Source: Lucinisca nassula
Taxonomy: Eukaryota; Mollusca; Bivalvia; Lucinida; Lucinidae
Length of the DNA: 64,000 bases
Direction: 5' to 3'
Assembly (NCBI GenBank): GCA_963580285.1
Contig: OY757019.1
Coordinates: 63,446,587-63,510,586 of the forward strand
Shown: one piece after another, positions 45,001 through 53,769 of the stretch
Position numbering within the stretch: the first letter of the stretch is position 1
Layout: every line of letters begins with the position of its first letter
The notes under the pieces: model-generated
Told to the model about the DNA's origin: nothing
Seen by the model: only the letters and a program-made list of their open reading frames with translations
Database searches by the model: none
Program-made: the position numbers and the translations under genes

Positions 45001-46867
45001 AACATTAACCTGTGACAGTCTGAATACCTTTAGATCAAAATATCGTGATTTGTTAGTTGTGATTATTGATGAAATTTCAATGGTTAGTAATTCTATGTTG
45101 AATTTTATTGATCAGAGACTTCAAGCATTGAAAGGAACAAAAACGCCTTTTGGTGGTGTTAGCATTATTGCTGTTGGTGATCTTTATCAGTTGAAACCTG
45201 TGAGTGGTGATTGGATATTTAATGACATGAAACATGATGCAGCTGCTTTATCACGAAATCTCTGGAAAGACTTATTTACCATGTTTGAATTAACAGAAAT
45301 TATGAGACAGAAAGATGACCTTGAATTTGCAGAATTGTTAAATAGATTAAGGCTCAATGCCTTGACTGCTGGAGACAAGACTAGGTTTAAGCAGTGTGAA
45401 GTAACTAAAAAAGATACTGAGTATCAAAAAAATGCGCCTCACCTCTTTGCAGAAAACTATTTCATGCATGTTTTTAATGATGAAATTATAAGAAATATGA
45501 CAACAGAAAAGGTTGAAATACCATGCATGGATTCATATGTCTCACCTAAGTTATCTAAAGAAAAGATAGACTGTGCGCTCAAGAACCTAAAGAATATAAC
45601 AGATTCAAACCAAACAGCAAATTTACATTGCTCCTTAACAGTTGTTGTTGACATGATTTATGATTTAACAATAAACATAAAAACAGAAGATGGACTAGCA
45701 AATGGAGCATCATGTGTAGTTAAGTTTATTGAGTATAAACTACAAACCACACAACGTCCAAGCATAATTTGGGTCCAGTTTGATGACAAAAAAGCAGGAA
45801 TGGAAACAAGAATCAAATACAAAAACAGGGGACTATATCATAGCAATATTGATGAAAATTGGATGCCAATTTTTGATGTCAACAGGTCATTTACTTACAA
45901 CAGAAAGACCTTTCAGAGAGTTCAATTCCCTTTGCAACCTTCAGCAGGACCCTCCGTACATAGAGCACAAGGTAGTACCCTTGAAAGAGTTGTCATTGAC
46001 TTATCACAACGTAAAACCCGCAAAGTTCCACATTTACACTATGTTGCACTCAGCAGGGTAAGGTCGATTGAAAAGCTTCAGATTCTTAACTTCAATGAGA
46101 AAGCATTACAAGTTGATGATCAGGTTAAGACAGAAATGCAGCGATTGCATGAAACAGCAATGCTTCAACTGTGTGATACATCTTTAGAATTGATAGATCC
46201 AGTTTCACATTTCAAAGTTGCTTTCAATAATTGTAGATCCTTGAATCTTCATTTTGATGATGTTAGAAATGACAAAAATCTGTTGTCAACCCACATATTT
46301 GAATTAGCAGAAACACGACTACACCAGCCTGATAATGATAGTGATTATGTAATAGAAGGCTATTGTTTGATAAGAAATGACCAAGTTGGATACAATACTT
46401 GTAAAAGACCTCCTCATGGATTAGCAGTTTATACCAAAGATGATATCATTACAATACAGGACAGAAAGTATAGTTCAGATACATTAGAATTTATTATGAT
46501 AACTGCCAGGCATGTCTCGATTGAAAGTCAGATTGTATTTTTGTATAAGTCGCCTCAAATGTCTGACAGTAATCTTCTTTCTTGTCTGAACAAAGAACTT
46601 ATTCCATATTTGACCCCATCAAAGCCATTGATGATAATTGGAGATTTCAATATTGATGTTTTGCTGAAACATAGCATTGTTAAGAAATTAAGTGATAAGT
46701 TTTCATGCAAAATGCTTATAAATGAATGTACCACAGATCATATGACAACGCTTGATTTGATATTTTCTAATGTTGATTTTTCATCATATGTTGATGGTGG
46801 AGTTGGAACATGTGAAACATACTGGTCAGATCACAAAATAGTCTTTTTGCACATGAAATCCACATAG
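42086..46867 (+). CDS. Helentron ORF2: HUH Rep, PIF1-type helicase and AP-endonuclease-like nuclease
   Basis: 1593 codons, uninterrupted. Helitron_like_N begins near residue 253 (RNSPAYLESRKKDVYAMIR). The Rep nuclease has EFQQRGSPHIHM with metal-binding His371 and His373, and Tyr547 and Tyr551 in MYIVSYISKSQ, the two-tyrosine catalytic motif. The superfamily 1 helicase spans ~870-1340: Walker A GGAGVGKS (907-914), DEIS (Asp995), GDLYQL (1031), EIMRQKDD, HRAQGSTL (1292) and HYVALSRVRS (1318). The last ~215 residues are an endonuclease/exonuclease/phosphatase domain: NNCRSL (1381), Glu1409 in AETRL, GDFN (Asp1520) and SDH (1581-1583). Rep nicks and joins strands during rolling-circle transposition and the helicase unwinds. 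A C-terminal nuclease marks the Helentron branch. The true start is unclear: the amino end continues ORF1's frame once a base of the A10 run is skipped. Confidence 0.9.
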   Translation: MKHCMHFLNHKKKTCSETNNDDSDGVLDESLQDIPYNQNQAEVIHNFFDMCTKECSKYDIVDFDGVVSEMCNNCPNDQLEKNDDISNRNTPHVEELYDSDAEEIAQENVGNIDTLLDDADLENRNSTFTFAPGEGQRPLSIFQDKDSEYLCFPTIFCGQRRIDNDDRKVPVHYSDIAKWELRSQDRRAANSVPNIFFKLKKIQMKQLNDKANLAVRRCQTGTNNITAVQARNSECIDSIVKNDEGYYLFKQLRNSPAYLESRKKDVYAMIRQLGLPTWFMSLSSADTRWIELLKMLATLNKNFNYTDDQIENLAWEQKIKLIQSDPVTCSRYFEHRVKEFINTVLKSEHEPLGKVIDYFFRVEFQQRGSPHIHMIVWVQNAPKFNVDSDVELAAYVDQYLKCSIDNPHLRHLIELQIHKHSRTCRKREDKICRFGYPLPPLSKTMVLQPLETEKDKYYKLYQNLQKTMNSKKDGYDMSYEEFLTSVVRMSEEEYIKCIRSSLNSSKVFLKRNPSEIRVNLYNDSVLKAWKANIDIQFVLDPYACAMYIVSYISKSQRGMSNLLHAAAKEARNGNMDLKRQVRHIGNVFSNSVEVSAQEAVYLVLQMPLTKSSRSVVFINTSLPNQRVQLLKPKSVLDELPADSTDIMSDNKIKRYSKRPKPLEKYCLADYVSELEVIYPDGHNDSRDEEEQDYEKDAEASDEECFGDGESILTLKNGIKIKRCRNSKIIRYVRFNRKTDEENYYREKLLLFHPWRNEETDLLGTFRTYKEHYESMKHVIDHKCSTYEHYAEELELARELAEIEHDAFDDIAPSTQQVEGDDAEIEPVQSEEFIYFNPDRIEHRDYDIGTEIGCYVSAPQIDVNENILSDIDYRKLLQCLNSKQKQFYYHVIHWIKTKDAPLYVFLSGGAGVGKSLVIRALYQTLFRILNLKEGEDADHTRVLLCAFTGKAAFNINGSTISSAFKQKYKQSDQTLTCDSLNTFRSKYRDLLVVIIDEISMVSNSMLNFIDQRLQALKGTKTPFGGVSIIAVGDLYQLKPVSGDWIFNDMKHDAAALSRNLWKDLFTMFELTEIMRQKDDLEFAELLNRLRLNALTAGDKTRFKQCEVTKKDTEYQKNAPHLFAENYFMHVFNDEIIRNMTTEKVEIPCMDSYVSPKLSKEKIDCALKNLKNITDSNQTANLHCSLTVVVDMIYDLTINIKTEDGLANGASCVVKFIEYKLQTTQRPSIIWVQFDDKKAGMETRIKYKNRGLYHSNIDENWMPIFDVNRSFTYNRKTFQRVQFPLQPSAGPSVHRAQGSTLERVVIDLSQRKTRKVPHLHYVALSRVRSIEKLQILNFNEKALQVDDQVKTEMQRLHETAMLQLCDTSLELIDPVSHFKVAFNNCRSLNLHFDDVRNDKNLLSTHIFELAETRLHQPDNDSDYVIEGYCLIRNDQVGYNTCKRPPHGLAVYTKDDIITIQDRKYSSDTLEFIMITARHVSIESQIVFLYKSPQMSDSNLLSCLNKELIPYLTPSKPLMIIGDFNIDVLLKHSIVKKLSDKFSCKMLINECTTDHMTTLDLIFSNVDFSSYVDGGVGTCETYWSDHKIVFLHMKST
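42116..42125 (+). other. A10 run at the ORF1/ORF2 frame junction
   Basis: Ten consecutive A residues lie where ORF1's frame is about to end and ORF2's frame (+1) takes over. Amino-acid similarity to related proteins would be expected to run through both frames. A one-base slip here makes a single long protein. It could be an indel in this copy, a sequencing error in a homopolymer, or a slippery site for ribosome or polymerase. Confidence 0.7.
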
Positions 46868-47149
46868 TTGAAGACTTTTCACCTGCATAGTTTTAAATGT
46901 ATAAAATCAGCCTCTCAAATTAAGGTTGCTGTTTTTTTGGTGAAATTGGAACAGAGGAATCTATTGATCAGATCATAAGTACTGCACTTTTTTGCATAAC
47001 AACTTGGAAATCATGTCAGGTGTTTTTATGCTACTTTTCAGTGCACTCACCCACCACATAAAATGCTGTATTTACCTTTTTAAAGGTAGATATTCTGGTG
47101 GTTTTGCAAGATTTGGGTGGCCACCGCTTACAGATATCAGGAAATGAGT
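46868..47149. other. ORF2 3' flank, nothing recognised
   Basis: AT-rich sequence after the ORF2 stop, without repeats or open frames of note. A possible polyadenylation signal AATAAA lies further on, at about 47469. Confidence 0.4.
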
Positions 47150-47345
47150 TCCCCTGTAAAACTCCTTATATAGAGAAAAGTGGAGTTTACAGGGCTATTC
47201 TTTATTTTCTATACATATTGTTCCATTTTCTCACTCAAAACATAGACTGTTGGTACTCATAAGAACTGTCTCAGTGAGGTAATTCTCATAATCATCTATG
47301 TTTGAAGCAGAAATAAGAAAAATGTATAAATTTTCATTTCAAAAA
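47150..47345 (+). other. Structured element, copy A (two nested stem-loops)
   Basis: Stem 1 pairs CCCCTGTAAAACTCC (47151-47165) with GGAGTTTACAGGG (47182-47194) around a loop containing TATATAGAGAAA. Stem 2 pairs ACATAGA (47240-47246) with TCTATGT (47295-47301) and encloses AGAACTG...TTCT and CTCAGTGAG inner pairs. The whole region aligns with copy B at 47808-47985. It could be a folded 3'-UTR RNA, a non-coding RNA or a Helentron structure used in transposition. It does not match an RNA family I can name. Confidence 0.6.
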
Positions 47346-47807
47346 TGGCATTTTTTCTATCATGACTGAAAGCATTACATATATGGATGCATTATTCTAA
47401 TGGAATAGGTCCTCTTTTTTCCATTCAGAAGTGAGAAATAGGATACCTTCGAAAAAACAATATGGAAAAATAAAAGTTTAATCTTAAAGGGCCTTAATAA
47501 TATTATATATTTTATTTGGTTTTCCAGTTTTATAGTAGAAGATTAAAAAATATTTTTTTTAGTATGATTTCAACCTTTTTCTTAGAATTTATGTGCACAA
47601 GATGAAACTACACTTTCTGTTGACATAAAAAATTTGAAGATTATAAAGCATCTGATAGTCTGTTGATACAGTGGAGGTTTCAAAGATTGAGTTGTATATA
47701 TGTATATTTTTATGATGTCATATTACATGGATGTTGTTGATTTACGTTTGGTTAATATTAATTGTACTCTTCAACTGGATTCACATCACATGAACAAGCC
47801 CGTGAAA

Positions 47808-47985
47808 TGAACACCCCCTTAAACCCCACTTTATATAGAGAAACCTGGGGTTTACGGGGGTATACATTATTTTCTTATTTCTGCTCCAATACATAGGTTG
47901 TGGGTACTCATTAGAACTGCCTCAATGAGGTGATTCTAACTAGCACCTGCAACCTATGTTTGCAGTATAAATAAGGAAAATATCA
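47808..47985 (+). other. Structured element, copy B (two nested stem-loops)
   Basis: Stem 1 pairs ACCCCCTTAAACCCCA (47813-47828) with TGGGGTTTACGGGGGT (47846-47861), with one mismatch. Stem 2 pairs ACATAGGTTG (47891-47900) with CAACCTATGT (47950-47959) and encloses AGAACTGCCTCAATGAGG and TTCT. Loop sequence TATATAGAGAAA and the GTACTCAT..AGAACTG core are shared with copy A, whereas several stem pairs have changed on both sides. Confidence 0.6.
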
Positions 47986-48197
47986 TGGATTTTCATCATA
48001 AACGTAGCTATTATCAAGATGCAAAAAAATGCATTATGTTGCAAGGGTGTGTTATCTTAATGCTAAGATGTATTGCAGAATAATTAAAAAAATGTTTATT
48101 CTTTACTATCCACAAACATTTGCTACCTTCATATTTAACATCTGACCAGACACTTTGTCTAGAGAAGAATTGTCTTGCAATGTACATTTTGTCCATT

Positions 48198-48710
48198 TTT
48201 CCCCCCGACGTTTGTCGAAGGGGACTATAGTAATGGTTTTGTCTGTCCATCCACTGTCCATCCATCAGTCGGTCCATCTGCAACTCCTCCTACATTTTCA
48301 AGTGATTTTGATGAAACCTTCCAGTTATTGTTCCCATGACGAGGTCATGCTAGACTGATTTTTACCAATGTTATTGCCCCTTTGTCAGTTTTAGCCATTT
48401 TATCAACAGAGGTTTTTGTCTCCGCAACTCCTCCCACAGTGTTCAAGAGATTTTCACTTTCCAGTTATTGTTCTTATGACCTGAAAATGATCAGATTTTA
48501 TGTAGGTCGTGCCTGATTTATTTTTACAAGCATCATTGCCCTTTGTCAGTCTAAGCCATGTTATCAACAAAAGTTCTTGTCTCCACAATTCCTCCTACAG
48601 TTGTCACCGGATTTGGATGAAACTTACCATTTATTGTTTCCATGACCTGAAGATGATCATATTTTATTGTGGTCGTGCTCAGTTCATTACTGAATTTTCC
48701 TAGTGTTTGG
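48198..48710 (+). repeat. Partial Helentron-like element with three ~160-bp units
   Basis: CCCCCCGACGTTTGTCGAAGGGG at about 48200-48222 is a 5' palindrome of the usual design, followed by GTCTGTCCATCCACTGTCC. Three units contain CAACTCCTCCTAC and CCAGTTATTGTTCCCATGAC. I find no matching 3' end before 48900, so the element is truncated or its end has decayed. Confidence 0.5.
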
Positions 48711-48719
48711 TCCTTTGTC

Positions 48720-49840
48720 TTGCAGTTTTGGACATCACTTTTTTCCCCATAAATTTATTCCTTAGAACTTTAGGAAAATTTGAAAGAAATAGTCTGTTGA
48801 AAGGGTTTTAAATTCCCAAAACATGGCTTATGACATATATGTTATAGACACATTCACCACATTCTGACATTTCAGAGATGGGAGGACACCTGGCCTGGGG
48901 CCTTTTATTCACAATATTCTGAATTCTGCCAAATAACATACTGTATTGTATTCTTATTTGCAACACTGTTTTGACAAGTAAATCAGTTGTTCTTAGAGAA
49001 AGGTTTTGAATTATGTCAATATTTTATTATTTTCTTATTTGCAACATTCACAATAATTTTACATGTAAATCTGTTGTTACTTGAAAAGGCTGAAAACAGA
49101 TTTTCTTCAAAAAGATTAAAGTTACAATTTTCTACATACTTGCAAGATCAGGAATTTATTTCTTGGTGATCAAGAGAATAAGGTGATGCATCTGCTTTCT
49201 AATCATAGAACTGACTGACATTATTTTTAGCTGTTCTTTATTTTGTGCACCTAAAGATACCTTTTTGGCACATATCACGACATTGATTCTACACATGTTT
49301 GTGTGTCTTAGTTTATGCCTTAGTATAATAATGCCCACCTTAACAGAATTATTTCTTTGTGGGTTAAAGATAGATGTAATAAGCAAGATGTTTATGATAG
49401 AAAGGTAGCTTAATCTATAATATGAGCCTTATACATCAGTGTGACTGAGTAAAAGTCAAAGATACAGTCTGGATAAAACTAAGCAGACTTTGGCCTCTCT
49501 TTTTTGACATGGAAGCAGCTATTTCAGATCATCAGTGTTTCTTATGTACCATGCAATACTGTTGTTAACTACTGTGTTGAAAGGAAATCAAAGCTACAGA
49601 TATTGATTTCTTTGTCAAATTATGACTACATCATGAAAAAAGACTAACTGCATGGACTCAAGAAGTCGTGTGTATACTCTACATCTTGCCCTTCAAGATT
49701 TCATCCTGAAGAGTTCAACTGGTTCAACTGATGTACAAGTATATTGACCACCCTGGATCTATGAAGACATTTATATCAATCAGGTAAACAAACATGTCTT
49801 GCCTTTCTGCAAAATTCTTTTTTTTTAAAACAACTCCAAT
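48720..49840. other. Helentron 3' region, nothing recognised
   Basis: About 1.1 kb of AT-rich sequence with no long open frame, array or RNA gene that I can identify, between the partial element above and the 3' terminus at 49856-49890. Confidence 0.4.
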
Positions 49841-49855
49841 GATTTTCTGGTACAC

Positions 49856-49890
49856 AGGTGAGCGATATAGGGTCATCATGGCCCTCTTGT
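49856..49890 (+). other. Helentron 3' terminus
   Basis: AGGTGAGCGATA, then an imperfect hairpin in GGGTCATCATGGCCC and TCTTGT, the same layout as the 3' ends at 7302, 11877, 26689 and 51160. AGGTGAGC is the inverted complement of the 5' terminal GCTCACC. It is not preceded by the array-derived 3' module seen in the non-coding relatives. Confidence 0.7.
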
Positions 49891-51160
49891 GTTTTATATT
49901 AGGATCACTTTTTGTCTGTCATCCGTGCGTAAACTATTTCTTCAAACGACATCTCCTCCTAAACCACTGATTGGATTTTGACCAAACTTCACAGGAACGA
50001 TCCTTAGGTGGCCCCCTTTCATAGTTGTTCAAATGGTTTCTGTCTGTTGCACATATAGGTCACAAAAAAAAAAAAATAGATTTTTTTTCAACGAAAACTT
50101 AAAAAATCATCTTCTCTGAAACAGCATAGAAGCCTCCGTGGTGTAGTGGTTATGCTACTCGCCTTGTAAACCAGGGATCGCAGGATCGATTCCGGGCTTC
50201 TCCAGACTTTCGGATGAGTCTTTAAATCGAGGTCCCGTCTCCGTATAACCTTAGCTGTTGATGAGACGTAAAACTCAAACACTCACTCTCTGAAACAGCA
50301 AGGCCCAGGTCTTTGATATTCGGTATGAAGCTTCATCTAGTCAACCCCTACCAAGATTGTTCAAATTATAGTGCTGGGGCCAAAAATGCCCCCGCCCCGG
50401 GGCCCTTTGGTTTTACATAGGCTTATGTAGGGAAAATCTTTAAAATTCTGCTTTCTAAAACTGCAAGGCCCAGGTCTTTGATATTTGGTATGAAGCTTCA
50501 TCTAGTGGACCTCTACCAAGATTGTTCAAATTATATCCCTTGGGCCAAAATAGCCCCACCTCCGGGGCCCTTTGGTTTTACATAGACTTATATAGGGAAA
50601 ATCTTGAAAAATCTTCTTCTCTGAAACCACAAGGCCTAGGTCTTTGTTTTTTGGTATGAAGCTTCAGCTAGTGGACCTCTACCAAGATTGTTCAAATTAT
50701 AGCCCTGAGGCCAAAAATGCCCCCGCCTTGGGGCACTTTGGTTTTACATAGACTAAAAATCTTTAAAAAAAATTTTCTGTGAAACCACAAGGCCGAGGTC
50801 TTTGATATTTGGTGTGAAATTTCATCTAGTGGACCTCTATCAAGGTTGTTCAAATTATAGCACTGGGGCCAAAAATGCCCCTGCCCCGAGACCCTTTGGT
50901 TTTACATAGGCTTATATAGGGAAATCTTTGAAATTCTTCTTCTCTGAAACTGCAAGGCCCATGTCTTTGATATTTGGTATGGAGCTTCATCTAGTGGACA
51001 GTTATAGCCTTTGTTGATATTTGGTATGAAGCTTCACCTTTTTAGACCTCCCTCAACATTATGCACATTATAACCATGGGGTCAATAATGGCCCTCCCCG
51101 GGGCCCACTTGTTACTCTGTGGATCAGGTGAGCGATCCAGGGCCATCATGGCCCTCTTGT
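49891..51160 (+). mobile_element. Helentron-like element 5 of the chain, 5' end eroded
   Basis: The GGATCACTTTTTGTCTGTC module follows the Helentron 3' end, but the usual AGCTCACC palindrome is replaced by GTTTTATATTA. About six ~165-bp units and a SINE follow, then the 3' module (TTGATATTTGGTATGAAGC), AGGTGAGCGATCC, hairpin GGGCCATCATGGCCC and TCTTGT. The gypsy gag resumes at the next base. Confidence 0.7.
50127..50286 (+). repeat. tRNA-derived SINE, family S1, with 14-bp target duplication
   Basis: Closely matches 8907-9071, including the A-box TGGTGTAGTGGTTA and B-box GGATCGATTCC. TCTCTGAAACAGCA flanks it at 50113-50126 and 50287-50300, duplicating a piece of the host 165-bp unit. Confidence 0.92.
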
Positions 51161-51560
51161 CTAATTTTTCTTTCTGAAGGCGTTCCTCCATTTCTAATCT
51201 TTCCATCTGCATTTGTCTCTGCATTTCTCTTTCTTTTTCTTCCTTTTCCATATTTTCTTTCTGTATGTGTTCTTCCATCTCTAATCTTAATTTTTCTAAT
51301 TCAATTTGCCTTCCATTTTGGATTTGTCTCATTTGCAATTCAGTATGTGACACCATAATGAGAGACAAAGCAGATGGATCGAAAAGTTCTTCATCAACAA
51401 AAAAATGTACCAAAATATTCTTAATTTCATGCTTCTTCATGCTTGTTTTGACAGCAGTGACCCCATAGTGGGAAGCAATTCCTAGCAAATATGTCCTTTT
51501 AGCCAGATTAAACAACTTATGAGTAGGTTGAGCCAAAAAGCTTCTCAAATCAAACGACAT
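51161..51560 (-). pseudogene. gag amino-terminal part of the gypsy-type element
   Basis: ATG at 51560 on the minus strand, then about 133 codons. The start (MSFDLRSFLAQPTHKLFNLA) and HFGVTA-like SHYGVTAVKTSMKKHEIKN segment suit the amino end of a gypsy gag, followed by a long Glu/Lys/Met-rich coiled coil (MQMERLEMEERLQKEK). The frame runs to 51161, where the Helentron-like chain begins, and picks up in the same frame at 5058. The start is well placed: about 300 bp of leader separates it from the 5' LTR. Confidence 0.8.
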
Positions 51561-51843
51561 GTTTGCTTTTTTGTTATTATAAAGTAATTATGGTAATACA
51601 GATTGAGGTTAATTTGAAAAAGTTTTTTTTTTTTTTTTGAAATGACAAGCCCAACAAAAATTTCACATGAATTGACAAGTACTATTTCACCTGAAATGAC
51701 AATTCACATGAAATGACAATCCCCTATATGCCTATGGGGGAATACCAATCTTTTGAAGCAACTGCCAAGTCTATATTCAATAAGAAATGACAATTACTTG
51801 CCTACAAATAAAATGTCAGTCCTAAAATGCTCAAATTTTTTTT

Positions 51844-51862
51844 ATCCCGGACAAGCCCCCAA
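51844..51862 (-). other. Primer-binding site of the gypsy-type element
   Basis: On the minus strand, TTGGGGGCTTGTCCGGGAT begins four bases after the 5' LTR. Apart from one base it equals the classic tRNA-Pro primer-binding site known from gammaretroviruses. Minus-strand DNA synthesis would start here. Confidence 0.8.
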
Positions 51863-51866
51863 TTTC

Positions 51867-52416
51867 TGTTACGAGCCAGGCGTAGCAGAAAGAAAAAACA
51901 AACAAGCCTTTTGGAAAAAATTACCATAATTTATTTACAAGTTAACTTTAACCTGTAGAAGTAAGAAAATTAAATGTACTTAGCTCTGAATGAAATATCC
52001 TGAATGAATCTATTTTCCTTGATCCCACAGAATTCACAGTCCAAAATGAAAAGTAGTATCCTTTAACAATCCAACACAGAATTTAGAAATAACTTTTCTT
52101 AAAAGCCCAAACTTCAAAGTCCAAAGTCTGACTCAATAAGAAAAATCAAGCTCTTTTATAGACCCTAAGATTTCTCTAGAACATTCCAGAGGGCTGTGGA
52201 ATAAGATTAGGTAATTTTCTAAAAATAATGCAACCCAGAACTTTCTGGAAGGTTCTGAAGTACTTTTCCTTGTAAACAAGATGTTTACAAATAGAAATTA
52301 ATCTGTGACTCAGGTTTTCGAGAATCTTCTATAAGAAGATTAACAAGATATTTATAGCACTATTACCCAGTGGGGTGAAAGTGGGAATCAGAAAAAATAA
52401 ATTCTTATGCATAACA
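51867..52416 (-). repeat. 5' LTR of the gypsy-type element
   Basis: 550 bp, TG...CA in plus-strand reading, matching 2923-3871 without the 398-bp insertion. It is followed by ATAG at 52417-52420, the second copy of the target duplication. Confidence 0.92.
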
Positions 52417-52435
52417 ATAGAACTTCTCAGCATTA

Positions 52436-53767
52436 CCAGGACTGTTCAAATATGAATGCAACTAAGCACATAAAAATGATTCCGTAATAGATTTCGATGA
52501 AAAATTTATTTTGTCCCCTCAAAGTATTCCCCTTTAACAGATATACAAACTTTCAGTCTTCTGATCCAATCATTGAATGCATTTTGGTAGTCTTTTCGAG
52601 GTATACTATGAAGGCACTGGAATATTGCAGAACCGAGGTGTTTGGGCTGTACAAATTTTCGACCAGAAAGGTATTTTTTCAGCCGCTGGAACGAAAAAAA
52701 AGTCACACGGGGCAAGGTCAGGGGAATACGGGGGTGAGGGAGTTCAACAACCTTTTCCTGCTTCAGATAGTCTTGCACAATGAACACCTTGTGCGATGAC
52801 GCATTGTCATGTAGCAATCTGACATTGGCCAAACCAGTTGCGGGTCTTCGTTCTTTGAAATATTTCTTCAATTTTTGAAGAATTTTATTCTTGTAAAACT
52901 TCGCATTTACAGATTTGCCTTTAGGCACAGCAACCTGAATAGCAGGCCCTGATTTGAAAAGAATATGGCATACATTACCTTCTTGACGCTCATGGTCCGC
53001 TTTGCAATGCATGGTCTTTTGCAATACTTTGTTGTCCATATTTTGTTCTAAATCTTTCGTTTTGGCTCAAAAAAGTGAACCCATATCTCGTCACCTGTGA
53101 CGACATTAGCGAAAGACCGTACATTGTAATTTGGAAACTTTTTAAGCAACTTCTTGGGGCACTGAACGCGTGTCTTTTTCTGCTCATCTGTCAACAGATG
53201 GGGAATCCATCTAGCACAGATCTTTTATCATTTTCAAATCCCGTTTCAGAATTGTATGAGCTGCTCCTAATGAGATGCCAACCATACTAGCTAGGTGTAT
53301 CATGCATCGGAAGCAACTGTTTATTTCACTCTAGCAACCATCTTGGCAGATGTTGCTCTTTTTTCGGCCGAGGATCATGTGGTGCATCTTCTGTGGAGCC
53401 TAGCCCACAGCTGAATTTCTTACACCAACGAAAACATGTCGGAAAAGACATTTCATTATGCCCATAAACCGAACATATTTCATCAAAAATGTCTTTGCAC
53501 CGTATACCAAGAATATGACGATTCTTAATATAGGACCCTATTTCAACGGCGTACTCTGACCTTCTTCCAACCATGTTTTGTATTAGTATACAAGAGTAGA
53601 CAGTGTTTATCGAACGATATACATGGCTAAAGTGCACGGATTTTAACAGGTTTGTTATCAATGTATAGGTAAAATGTTTTTCTACGCTGTGATATTTATT
53701 TCCAGGTGATTTTCGCATTAGTGCATGAGAAAACGTTCTACTTGCATTAATATTTGAACAGTCCTCG
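52436..53767 (-). mobile_element. Mariner-type transposon, 1332 bp, TA flanked
   Basis: Terminal inverted repeats of about 27 bp: AGGACTGTTCAAATAT(G/T)AATGCAA starting at 52438 and, inverted, ending at 53765. TA dinucleotides flank both ends (52434-52435 and 53768-53769), as required for mariner. The length is normal for the family. It lies only 19 bp beyond the gypsy LTR. Confidence 0.9.
52506..53574 (-). pseudogene. Mariner transposase, broken
   Basis: ATG at 53574 (MVGRRSEYAVEIGSYIKNRH) opens the helix-turn-helix region (KDIFDEICSVYG...FRWCKKF). A frame change follows before 53326. The catalytic domain shows VTGDEIWVHFF near 53090 (first Asp) and RLLHDNASSHK near 52800 (second Asp), with an in-frame stop shortly after the first. 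The third Asp lies in a short stretch (about 52690-52735) that is out of frame: a C-run and a T8 run appear to hold compensating one-base indels. The end, DWIRRLKVCISVKGEYFEG, is typical. The enzyme would cut and paste the element; this copy cannot make it. Confidence 0.88.
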
Positions 53768-53769
53768 TA

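Larger units (their letters stand above)
26690..49890 (+). mobile_element. Autonomous Helentron (Helitron-like, HLE2 type), about 23 kb with nested insertions
   Basis: The 5' terminus TAGCTCACCGTCACGTGG with arm GAGGTGAGCTT abuts the 3' end of element 3. The 3' terminus ACAGGTGAGCGAT, hairpin-like GGGTCATCATGGCCC and TCTTGT ends at 49890. Between them lie a ~165-bp array (26985-31920), nested SINEs and two other elements, then two large genes for a protease/DUF6570 protein and a Rep-helicase-endonuclease. The gypsy gag resumes after the following short element, so the coding segment must have arrived inside an insertion, and these are the only matching ends around it. This full extent is inferred; an alternative is that the coding unit inserted separately with unrecognised ends. 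Confidence 0.6.
2923..52416 (-). mobile_element. Ty3/gypsy-type LTR retrotransposon split by a 46-kb nest of other elements
   Basis: The order on the minus strand is 5' LTR (52416-51867), primer-binding site, gag amino-terminal part (51560-51161), a 46-kb inserted block, gag carboxy-terminal part (5058-4446), RNase H (about 4440-4024), polypurine tract (3884-3872) and 3' LTR (3871-2923). ATAG flanks both outer ends. The gag frame stays open across the 5058/51161 junction to within one ambiguous boundary T. Protease, most of the reverse transcriptase and the integrase are missing, so the element is dead. By eye the LTRs differ at roughly a dozen positions in about 550 bp, apart from an insertion in one of them. 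Confidence 0.88.
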
